Part shown: piece after piece, positions 28,101-40,400 of the stretch
Position numbering within the stretch: position 1 is the stretch's first letter
Layout: each line of letters opens with the position of its first letter
Assembly (NCBI GenBank): GCA_003342815.1
Contig: PTEX01000004.1
Coordinates: forward strand, 310,001 to 374,000
Direction: 5' to 3'
Length of the DNA: 64,000 nucleotides
Source: Eudromia elegans
Lineage: Eukaryota; Chordata; Aves; Tinamiformes; Tinamidae
Notes under the pieces: model-generated
What the model saw: only the letters and a program-made list of their open reading frames with translations
Databases searched by the model: none
Told to the model about the DNA's origin: nothing
Made by a program: the position numbers and the translations under genes

Positions 28101-31100
28101 AGAACAATGTGTATAATCTGCAAAATGAAATTTTGAATGTTTAAATAGCAGACTACAGTATAAGAATATTTTTTGGTCAAAGAGGATGTGTGGAAGAATC
28201 TTCCATGGGATCTTCCATCTCTCATTCCTTTCCCAAAGAAATATTCTTTCCTTCTCTTAAGGAAAAAAAAAAAAAAAAAAGGAAGGCTGTTATGCCAATA
28301 CTAACTTTACCAACTCAATTACAATACTGGAATATGCCCAAGGAAAAAATATACAAGGCATTCAATTTCCAAACCCAGATTCTCTCACTAGCTAATGTTG
28401 ATGGCAACTCATTTAGCCACAGTAATTTGTACGGCAGTTGAATCCCTGTGCTGAAAAGCAAACCAAAGGATAATCCAGAAAAACATAAATGCAGAGAAAG
28501 AATATGAATCAACTAATTTTGTTAATTTTACAAAAGGAGTTGAAAAAAGCTGCATAGAATCTAGGACAAAAGGACAGCAAGTAAATGCCTCTATTTATAA
28601 AAGAAGTAACTAGAATTTATTGCGTATGGTCTACACCATCTTTTAAAAGACTAGTACCTGAAAATAGGATTCAAAAATGCATACAGTCAAAAATGAATAA
28701 GAAGTGTGAGGACAGAATGAGATAGAAATGAAATAGAAGGTAAAGTCGGTGACGCGCTCCATAGAACTCAGATATTACATACTAACATGAAATGTTAAAC
28801 ATGTGCATGTTTTTACCTAGGTATCTAATTGTTACAGAAGTGAATACAAGGCGATAGGATTTTATAGTGTATTGACTTTAAAAAAATCCATATATATATA
28901 TATAAAACCTCTTACAGTGTTTTTACGGAGTTGGATTTGGTTATCAAACTTATTCCCTTTTTTGAGAGATGATTATTGTCATAGTAGTCAACAATGCCTG
29001 CCCTGTTGTTTTCCCCGGAGGATGTTACTTGTTAGAAAAGTATTCTAGAGTAAATGTTGATCTATGCTAGATTTAGTTTTCAGAAGGAATTGCTTTTTTT
29101 TAAATTTCTTTTTTCTTTGCTATTGTTCAGATTTTCATATGCACTCAAAAATGATTTAAATATATGGAAGTTTTTCTGTCAAGCCCCTGGAATAGCTTTT
29201 TTTTTTTCCTTGTAATTATCTGAACCAAATTGTCTTCTGCTAGCAGTGATCTAGTCTGTTCAGGAGCTCATGCTTGGGAACAATCATGTCACTGATTAGT
29301 CAGTTTAGCTCAGAATGAATACTGTGAAATCTATGAAAAAAAAATCAAATTGCTTTTTCTGTCAAGGTGTGACAGAGTGAGTTCAATTTTACAGGTTCTA
29401 TTTTTTTCTCTTACAGAGCTAATAGAGAAGACGCTAAGAAAAGAGGAAGAAATGGGATCACTGCAGGTATGCCTTCGATTACATCCACCAAGTTCACTTC
29501 TTGTAACCTCTAAAATTTTTAAATTCTATTATAGTGTTATGATTTTTAAACTTCCTTGTATCTTAACTTCAGCTTTGGAAACATACGGAGCCAAAGACTG
29601 ACCTGATACCTAGTGAGATCCATAGCTGAATGTCTGCCTGCCAGTTAGGCTGTTTTATTTTGCAATGAGTTGATGAATCTAGTGCATCAATGAGGAGTGC
29701 TTCTTCTTTTAAGCTGTTCTTTTTATGCCATACAGCTGACTTCATTGAAAACGCATGTGAATGTATGCAAATCTGAATGCAGAAGTGCAAAAAGGCTTTT
29801 CCTTCTATTCATTGGAGGGGTTAGATTTTTTGGAATGTGGTGTTTTCCTCTGCTAAAGAAAATCTTCTTTTCAATTTTAATCAAAGGCAGTGTATTAGAT
29901 GTCTGAAACCTTAAATGTTTGTCTTTTAAGGGAACAGTTACTCTATGCTAGAACTTGATACGATATAGTAAATCCTGATACTATGTCATCTAACAGGAAA
30001 GCTCTTTGTACTAACTACATAACATTTGTGCTTTAAAAATATGATTTATCTTAGGCTCTCCTTGGAATAGGATTTAAGCGTAACAGTCAAAGAAAGCATG
30101 CGTTCCTTTGAACTGGATGTGACTAAAAAAGCAAAGCCAGACTGGAATGACTGAACACTGTATACACTAAACAAGTATAGGAAGGTAGTGTATATTATCT
30201 TCAGAAAACTGAATTTTCTGAACTGAAAAATATTTTTAGCAAATCGCAGAAAGCAATACACAACACGAATACTGAAAAAGTTAGATAAAATGCAGTGTTC
30301 TAGAGCTATATCAGAATCAGAAAATGTACCAGTGAATTAACCAAGATACAACTGTTAAGTAAAATGAAGTTATGTATTGATATGAGTTTTGACCATAGCA
30401 GTTTTTTTCAAGATATGCCTTCTCATGTATTAAATATGGGGCATTTTGAGGGCTAGAGATATCACAAAAAAAAGAATGCAGAGGGAGTTTGAACCAGTAA
30501 GAAGCAGCAACTTGCAAGAACCAAACATTACACAACACACCAATCCAGCTGTTTCCTGTTCAAACAAAAATCTTGGCCTAGCTTTCTGGCAGCTCAAGTT
30601 CAACAAGGCTGATAGCTTGTCTGCGCAAGCAGTTTACACAGGTGCGTATCTAGTTACATCAATGTAAAAGGATCTCCTTTCATGTGAAGCAGTTCTGTAT
30701 CTGTTTTCATGTGAAGCCCCGTAGCTGACAAATTGTTCTAATGGTTTTACTTCAGATTGAATCAGGAGTAATTTTATATTTGAGAAAGCTGCATCATTAT
30801 AGTATATGATGGAGTATATACGTGCTTGCATGCATTTCTGATGATCCTGTGTCTGCTATTCCTCATCAGATGCCTTTTCCTAACACATAGTTCTATCTAA
30901 ACATGACTTGAATTTCTCTGACTACTATTTTGTATTCAAAAGCTTCATGTAGCTGAGTTTTACTTCTCCATTTGGATATGCTTTGACAAGTCAAACTTAA
31001 CAAAAACATTTTTTATTTTTCTAGATTTTTATTCTAGGTTCTAGATATTTCAAAAATATCTGGGATCCTCTACTATTACTGTGCAGAGAGAGAAAATGTA

Positions 31101-34100
31101 GGAAGCTCTAGTTTAGTACCTAGATATTTCTAGTATGTTTTATGTCCTAAGACAGAGTGTAGTGCTTCATAAAAGATGAGGTTCACCCGTGTAGGCCTTC
31201 TCGCAGGACTTCTTTGGAATTCTACAGAATATTGGGAAATAACCCACAATTGTAGAAATGAACTTAATTGCTTAGAATCATTTTTACCTCTTACAGATAT
31301 GGACAGACTGGACAGACCAACCTCCTAATTTTTTTTTAAACAATTCTTAGCCTAGTTCACCATAGTAAGGAAAAATCTCCAGCATCTTCTCTTCTCCTAT
31401 GCTTTAAAAAAGCTAGTAGTTGAATAAACTGAGAATTCCTGAAATATCTTAATACTGTAATTTTGGGTTTGCCTAAATATTTAAACTTTTCAATTCCTTA
31501 AAATATCATGCCTTGCTCAGATGTGGTAATAATACCACAGTATATTATCTTGATTTTACTAGCTTAATATTTTTCTTAATATTGTTAAGAATTTAAATTG
31601 AATGTTAAAATTCCTAATTTCTGTAAATTCCTACTGTATGAAAGTGAAAGAGTATTTTTAGTTTACCTGATTATCTGGATAATGTAAGCTCTATATTTTT
31701 TCTATTTGGTGGTGGATTAAAACTGAAACAAGCTTATTTTATTTGCTTTTCATTTCTCTAACATGGGGCTTTATATTAATAATAATATGACAATCATTCT
31801 TCAGAAATATTTCTGTTAAAAGATTAATGCTATGGAACTTTCCGTTTTATTTTTCTAAAGAATTGCCTCAGAGAGATATGAACATAGCATAAAATCCAAA
31901 ATGTGATAGATTTACAGTGAAGGAGTAGAGTTCAAACATCTTTTAAAATAGGTGGTCAGTGTTTTTTTTTTAAAAAAATCTATCCCTACCCCTCGACAAA
32001 AGAAACTAACAAAAAACCACACATTGGGATTGAGAATTCAGTTAAGGTTACTGAAAATCCGATAGTGCTAGTTGAGAGGATATTGTGGAGTAAGTAAGTT
32101 TTTCAAAAGTTTCTTGACTGATTTTCAGAGGTCCAGTAAAGGACTGCAGTCCCTACCCAGTGAGATTTGTATAAATGCATATTACCATCAAAGAAAACCC
32201 AGCCAATGAACCAAACAAAATGAAGCATTTTCATAATTGTTCAATTTATTTTCTATTTTAATTCCCTAATTTCTAACCGCATGTTCTACTTTATTTTTAG
32301 GAGCGTATTTTGGCCCTAGAAATGGTAAGTTTAAGGAATTTACTTTGAAGCCTATAATAATGAGATTGCTGCTAATTTTTCCAAATTATCAAATACATCT
32401 TTTTTTTATGTATCAAACCCCCCCCCCCTTTTGTTTCTCAGTTTTTAGCATTCATTTTAATTTTAAGTGAATAAAGATGCATATGATAGTTGCAAGCTGC
32501 ATTTTTCTCTGTAAGCTCTAGGTTTTTCCTATGGTATTTGAGAAACAGTTATATAACTTACATGTAGTGTACCTTTCCTGTACAGCTTTTTCCTCAAGAG
32601 AAATGTGATAGAAGTGAGCAAAGGATGCTATTCTGTTATTGCCAAAAGATCAAATAATTGGAGTCAATGTAGCAGATCTAAACTTTCCAGTGACGAGTGT
32701 TTGCTTTTTGCATGTTTACATTGGAAGGTGCGGGCAGAATCAATTCCTCTGTGCACGTGAATACTAGAACTAAAAGCATGGAGGAATATTATTTTAAGAA
32801 ATTAAGTTACTAGGACAAACCTCAAAGCATCTATGTACCATGAATGAATGCAGCTGGGATATCCAGATGTCTCAAGCTACTAAGGCTGAATGGCACCCAG
32901 CTGACCCTGTGCTCCACCATGTGGACTTCTTGGCTATTCCCAGCTATTCTGCACTTTGCTTTTTTGCTTTTATGTAGGCATAGGCACTTTGATCATGTAT
33001 AAAATAGATTTATCAGGCCTTTAGTTTCTCTTCTAAACTAAAAGATTACATCTAAAGAAACTAGTATTGACACAATATCAAGGCTGCAACCTGAAGCACA
33101 GGAAATTCCCTCTAAACATGAGGAGTAACTTGTCTTACTGCAAGGGTGACTGAGCACTGGACCAAATTACCCAGAGAGGTGGTGGAATCTTGTGGGTATT
33201 CAAAAGCCACCTGGACACTGGGAAGGGCAGCATTTGCTGGGTGACATTGCTTGAGCAGAAGAGTTGAACTGGTTGATCAGCAGAGATCCCTTCCAATCTC
33301 AATCATTCTGTGGTTCTGTGATCTGTATCTCACGAACCATGAAATAAACCGTTCTGTCCATTCCCAGTCTTGGTACAGCCAGAGAGTAATTTCTTGCAAA
33401 TAGCACAATTTAATACAAACTCAATCCATGTATCTGCTTCTCTGAAGTTTTCTGGGTTTTTTTTATAAAAGTATATGTACTTTCAATCTCATTTTCCGTA
33501 GTAGCATTGTCACTATATTTCGTCTAGATAGGGATGAGGAAGTAGATTGTTGTGAGTAAAATATCATTTTCTTTATTAATGTAAGTTGGGAAGTAACTCT
33601 TGGATGCAAGTTTATGGTGCTGAATCCAGCTTGAAATCAATCACTGCTTTCATTATTACTGACAGGAAGATATGTGGTGTTAAAACATTTTCTTGCCTGA
33701 GACTGCAAGCAAGAAAAGTATGGTCATCGTAAGGCTGTTACTCCCAAGGCAATATTATTACTTTTGGCATAAAGTTCTTTTATGATGTTTGGCAAATCGT
33801 TTAAACTGATATTTTCACAGGCAGTTATTAATTTTGTGTTCCCCTCTCTCTGGGTTTGTGTCTTGCTGCCTCTCGAGGCCTGATTTTCAGAAACGTTAAG
33901 CTGTAGTAATAGCTAAATTCAGTGTCACTTCCACAATATATATGTATTGTTAAGTACATTTGAAAGTCAGATGTTAGATAGCCGGTAGTGAATACCATAA
34001 AATCATAAGTAATTTTGACTTTATCTGTTTCAGCTCTCTAAGGACAGTAACACTCTCTCGCTTTTCCCTTAACAGATCTTAAACACACACAGAGTAATAT

Positions 34101-34412
34101 TTGTTTTCTCTGAATGTGTCACAAAGCGCTGTGATAGAAAAGCCCTGGGGCAAAGGAATGATGAAGGCTTGTTGTTTAAGAGAGAGATAAGAATCCTTCA
34201 ATTTACAGTGTGTACATATATATAGCTCTATATCTATGCAGCATTTATAACACTAAGTACATAATAGTTAAAGTACTCACATAATTGTAGAATTTTCTTG
34301 GAGTCACCTGAGTGCTCACAGCAATGCAGTGAAAAAGTACAATGGTTTGCTTAGTGATTTGATTCAGAGATCTGGGCGAATAAACCTGCTGCCTGTAGTT
34401 GGAGGCCTGGGG

Positions 34413-34443
<31 letters not shown>

Positions 34444-37400
34444 AAAACCTTTTTAAACTCAGAAAAGTGAATTTTTTTAGTCTATAAGCTAAGATAATGA
34501 ACTTTTTAAGCTTGCGAAGCTCAAAGAGCATAGGTAAGATGGAGCAGGAGCAGAGAGGTCTCTGAACAAATCTCCATCTACTTTTTGGTTTTGCAGGGCA
34601 GGTCCTTGCATCCAAGTTTAGTACAATCTAATGCAGTGATGATGTGAGCTGCAGCAACTCAAGTTCCCTTTTTACCTTACAAGCCCTTTGCATCATTTCA
34701 GAGGCCTCTCAGCTCCTTCTTCCCTCAGCAGTTTGTTTGAGCCCCTACTTGTACTCTCTGCATTACCAGCAGTTTCTTGAACCTTCTGTCCCCAAGCAAA
34801 CTCACCTGGTTCCGTAGGAAAGTGCAGCATTTCCAGCCTCCTTCAGGACATTACACCTGACCCAGTATCAATTACAAAACTTTTGTATTTTGAGGGGTTT
34901 TTTTTTCACTGCAGTTCTACAGTCTGGTTCACTAGATAGCTATGCAGCCAGTTGTTCCTGCTGGGTGTGCAAAGCAGGACAGGAGCAGAAGCTGTGAGGA
35001 AAGAAGCAGGGGCATCACTACTGGATGCCGGAGGGATAAAGGAACATGATGCATTCTTGTTGGTGGGTGTAAGCATCCCTCAACTTCAGTAGTTGAGAAG
35101 TGCCAAGGGAATGCCTGAGTAAGTACTACAGGAAAACTGAAGTTACAAGTGCCTGAAGATTATCAGTGCATTTTGTTTGGATATTTTTTCCAATGTGTTC
35201 AATACTCTTTAATACATAGAATTTATTTATTATCATAGCTATTAAAGTATTCTTCATTAGTTTAGTAATCATTAATGCAGCTTGATATTTTACCATCATG
35301 AATATCATTTATCTTCAGATAAGTGTTTTAGTTCATTGTGGATGTCCTTTAGCTCTTATGAAACTACTGACTTTGGCCTTATGTTATTTCTAGACAAGTG
35401 TGTCTTCTTGAAGTCCGTATTGATGCAGCTGCCAGGGCAAGTACATCTAATTCTGATAAAGAAGCGAAGGTGCTTCTAGCACGTGCAGGGTTTTCTGGCA
35501 TGCAATGCTTGTAGCTTCTACTGCAAGTTATAGTCCTCAGCCTTAGTGGCACTGACTTAAAAGATACAAACCTTTTATTTAAATTGCTCGTGCCAGTTAT
35601 TCCGCTGAAGTTATTCCAGTGACCATGTGTGTTATATTTTCCTCGATAGATGAGATGACTTGATTTTTTGGGCAGAGAACTCCAAAGTCAGAATACTTAC
35701 TCAGAATATTTGGGTCAGGATTTTCAGGATGTGATTCTGTTTTTTGTTACGATGTCGTCACTTTTTAGAATAATTCTAGTTATTCTTTAACTGTTATGTA
35801 AAATAGTTCTTTTATATTAATTTACTTTTCAGTATGATAATTTATGTATTCTGCTGTATCTCTTACTTTAAGTTCATGAAAGTAAGGGGTTTTTTTGAAT
35901 ACCAGTAATACGGATTTCTATGTGCACATACTCAGTCATGTCAGAGCTATTAGTTTCTCATACTTTAGCAGTAGGCTAAAAGTTGCGTCAGTTTTCTGAT
36001 TAATCACCAGTTCTAGCACAAGAATTGAAAGTGCGACAGTAGCCCATGCATTTTGCAGAGTATGTGCCTTACACTGTTAATTTTATTGTGCCTATTGCAA
36101 ACCCTTCTCTCTCCATTTGCTTTCCATCAATAGGCAAATCTTGCAATTAGGTCTAACGGCATTGAATGTTCAGGAAATCTTGAAGGGTTAACACACTTTT
36201 CTCTTTGGCCTGCTTCCGTGGTGTCTTGCCAGACCTGACCTTACATCAAAGGCCTTCTCGTTCCTCTAGAACACAGCCCTTCTTTGATCTTACAAAAACG
36301 ACCGGGAGAGGAGCCGTGTTCGGGATGCTCCGTCCTGCCCGCCTCTCCCTTTCCTTTCCTTTCATCAGTTAGCTGCTGGGTCACTTCCTTTTGCTGGGGG
36401 TACAGAATTTTCCCAAGATTCACTCATTCCTTCCTCTGCTCCCATCAAGTGCCTAGAAGTGCTCACAGCCCAGTGGTTCTTTTCTCCTGACACTTCCTCT
36501 CCCCTCCTTTCTGCTGTGAACTTCCTCCCACAGAGCTAGTGCTCTTGCTTGAATACCCTGCTCAACCACCCATCCTCTGCCTCCTAGACTTTTTACTTGT
36601 TCTTTTAGTCTTTTTTTTCCCTCTTTTTGGGCTGATATAGCTACTTTTATGTTTTGCTATCTTCTTCTGTTAAAAACTGAGGAATTTTACTCTTATGAAT
36701 ATGATCTTGCTGTTATGAATATGATCGATATATATACATGACTATATACATGTAAATTAAATATGTATATATTTCTACGGTCACCTCTCTAATCCACCTT
36801 CCCTCAAAACTAACATACCACATGAATGTTACCTCTTTATTAAAAGAAAATCTTCATTATGTTGGAAATTGACTTACTAAATGAGAAATTAGATAACTTA
36901 TTGTTAGAAAAAAAATCTTTGTGCTGAGACTTGGAGTTCTAAATTTACAGATAAATATAATTAAGGATAGATATTGTGTTTTTGTTTTTGTTAAAAAATA
37001 TGTAAATGATTGACATAAGAAATTACTGCTGAACTGCTTGAGAGGCAGGTTATGAAATGTAGAGGATGCTTTAAACTCTTTTAAGCTGCACTTTGTTCAG
37101 GGTGATGGCTTCATATTTATTTGTTGATAAATAGCTATGGTGCATGTCTAACAGTCTGTCCAGATAATAACGTCAGAGTTTCTCCCATAGTGATTTCTAC
37201 AGTGCAGTACATGCCCTAAGCAGAGCGTTGCTTTTGGCATTATGAAAACATGTCATGTTTTACAGGTTGCAAGTGTTGACCTACTCAGTCAGATTTTAGT
37301 AAACTTATGTACTGGTTTCCCACAGGTTAAAGTCAGAAAATTTCAGGATAAATCTTTCAGGATATCTTTCAGGATATCAGGATAAAGCGAATGCATTTTT

Positions 37401-40400
37401 TTTTTTTTTTTTTTTTTTAGATATCATGGGTTATTTCTCTTATTATAGGTAGGAGTGCTGATACACAATGAAGACTGTTTTTGGACATTGTGTGTGTGTA
37501 TACACACATGAACATGATTTTGAAAGGAGTCCCCTTGTGTTCCATCTGCAGGATTCTCTTCAGGAATGTCACAGTTTCATCTCGGAAATGTGTGTCTATG
37601 TATTCTTCCAATACACTGATATAATAGCGTGCTATATACTTACCACGAAATAAGTTAAAATTATCCCTGTCAGCATACTGAAACCTAGAAAGTTTTCAGT
37701 GTGCTGCTAGGTCTTTTATTATAGTTTTAAATGTTTTTTATTTAATGAAATCTACAGTCTTAGGAAAACAGCTACACCAGTTGATGCCAGTTTAAGTTTT
37801 TCATTCTTTCATTATCATGAAGCTTACCATTAAAATGGGGAAATCCATAAGGTGGCAGATTCCTTTTTTTTTTTTTTTTCCCCTCCTCTGATACCTTGGT
37901 TAAATCATATTTCTTTGCATTTACAATGTCTCTCGATACTAAAAAGTGATCAGCAATATTTCTTCTTTCCTGTGAAGCATCTACTAATGATTATAATTCT
38001 TTTTGGAAGGTTTGATGAAATATTGTTAATATAAAAAATATTGATGTAAATCACATTTTATTAGTCTCCAGACAGCTCCAGAAAGTGTTTATGAATAATA
38101 TAGTATTCTTTATATCCTTAAGAATGTATGCCCACTAATATTACTCTTCTTTACCCACTCTGTCTCCTGTGTTATACTTTCTTTAATTTCCAGTAATTAT
38201 TTAAAAACATCTTTCTGTATATTCAAAGCTTTAGTAAATGATAAAGAATTGATTCCCAAACTAAGGACTTCCAGTATTCCTCAGAGCAGTGGCTGATGAA
38301 TCCTGGAGAGCTGGATAGCCGAAAGACAGCACTGCCTCCTCTGCATTTCCAGTTGCTAGTATGCACCAAACTACTGAAAATTCATGAAATACTTTCCTAA
38401 TGTTTTTTCCATGTAAACAATTTCTGTAGTTACCACAGGGATGTTATGCGCTCATGAATGAGAGACTGTCCATGTCACTGCAAATGGGAAAGGAAGTATC
38501 CATGAGGCTCTTAATTGAAACGTGGTCCTCCCTGTGCAAAAACATCTGGAGTCTAAATTAAAAGTTAAGTTATTTTGGCATTTGCATTGATTGCTCATTC
38601 AGATCCCCATGTTAACAAAGATCTCTTGGTTTTCATTACTAAGAACGCAATTCCAACTTTAAAAACATCTTAGTAGTTTAAACGTCACTGAAACAATGTA
38701 GTGTAATGAAAGCCAGTTGAACTTCTGTGTTGTGTAACTTGAAAAAAATCTGTGCATGTTTTTTAGCTTTTATAAGATAATGTGATTTCTTAATATGCAA
38801 TAGTATGTTGTAATGAAACCATCAAAAGAATTGTATAGTTGGAGTAATGGTATATTTGGAATATGATGATATGAAATATGTATCTTATTTTTTCTCAGAG
38901 TTCCTCGTGCTCTTAAGATATGCTAGGTCATAGAATGTTCAGGCTATCATGGAATTTGATATATGAGGGTCAAGAAAAACTCATGTGTCTGAAAAATATC
39001 CACATCCTGTATATAAGAAAAGTTGGCCTAGTGCCATGTATTCTGTGTCTATTGTGATGCCAAGGTAACAGAATTCGCAACATGTCAGTCTAGTGCTGCA
39101 GATTGAAGCTGAAACTGCTCAGATTTAGAGGTATTAAATAGGAAAGCAAAGGATACCTTTTAGGCTGCTTAGCTACTGGATCCTATTCTTGCTATTTAGG
39201 TATTCCATATGGCTAAGTTAATTTTTAAAAAGTCACCGTAGGTCACCTTTAACATTACCTCTTTCAACTGAATTGTAACTGCCTGCTAAAATGCCCTGCT
39301 GTCAGTTTAAATTATAGTTGCATTTAATCTTTTTATGGATATTCTTTGGGGATTAGGTAACTGGTACTTAAGTCAGCTCTAATTTTCAAAAATATCTGTG
39401 CTATACAGATAGCCATTTGTTTTTAGCTACCTCAGAAAAGAAAGGAGCAGTGTACATGAAAGTCCATAAAGTTTGGTCTCTGGTTTATGTTTATGTTTTC
39501 AATATATTGACTATAAAGCCAAACTTAATATACAAACCAGCTTTGATTTATTTGTGTATAGCTTTGCAGCTTTGAGACTAAAAATAAAATATGTGCCTGA
39601 TTTTGATTTAGATCTGCCTCTTGAGACAGTGTGAAACTGTCTATCACAAAGAATACATCAATATAGAAGGATTAACTGTTCGCATGCACTTTAAACATCA
39701 AAGTGTTTGTATGAAGTCATGGAAAATGAGTAATTTGTTTTATCATTCTCTGTAAGAACACAGAATGCCCCTTTTCAAAGTAAATAATCTTTATTTTAAA
39801 AACAGAAAGATTAATAGCACTCTATGGAAGAGTCTGCTGTTAAGTAACAGCCATGAATACAGCCTCATTTGGTACACTTGGTGTTCCTTCCTCTTATCAG
39901 TACCTCTTATCAGTGGACTATATCAGTACCTTCTGTTCCCTGTTAAATAATGAACAGACAAATACAATTGCTCTCCTTAGGATTATTTGTGTACTGTATG
40001 GCATAGAGCTTTCCAGTTTCTGGGAAAAAAAGTTAACAATACTTAATTGCCCTCTACATCAGGTGTTCACAACATCCTTTTTTGCATTTTATCTGAATGG
40101 CTAAATCCATCTCCTCTAATAGAATGGCGTGTAGTCATTAATGATACAAGTGTGGCATTTGATCTGTATTGAGGTTACTGTGCATTTCATTTAATTATTA
40201 ACAAATCAATTCTGTGAGCCAGCTAAAAGCTTTTTAATCGTCTTTCTCTCCCATTCCTCAACTTACTCGTTTGTTCACTTCTTTTTTTTTTGAAATTCAC
40301 CTAACAAACTTTGTTTTGTTTTTCATTTATGTACCACACATCACTCTTTTTCAATGGCTTTATTAACAGGGATGCAGTTTTGTCCCTGATAGCCTTAGTA

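Larger units (their letters stand above)
3755..29416 (+). other. CEP128: CEP128 intron (25.7 kb)
   Basis: This is the largest intron in the window, GTGAGT..TTACAG. Besides the listed CR1 copy, MIR-like remnants, simple repeats and CpG-retaining patches, I recognise no gene. Long stretches (3802-6360, 6425-10080, 10160-16195, 17245-18339, 19060-21935, 21975-23850, 24000-25850, 26090-27820 and 27860-28880) hold AT-rich sequence with only short chance open frames. The longest of these, 10871-11305, is low-complexity Leu/Ile/Phe/Lys-rich and lacks features of a protein. Confidence 0.85.

Noticed and set aside
36230-36600. GC-richer, pyrimidine-rich stretch considered as exon or CpG island
   Set aside because: Few CpG and no coding frame consistent with CEP128; it looks like a pyrimidine-biased stretch only.
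37421-37448. 28-nt exon-like segment between (T)23-AG and GTAGGA
   Set aside because: It would shift the reading frame between the microexon and exon e, which already join in phase with expected residues.
37493-37508. Palindrome TGTGTGTATACACACA
   Set aside because: Simple alternating repeat reading as its own complement; expected in TG/TA-rich tracts.
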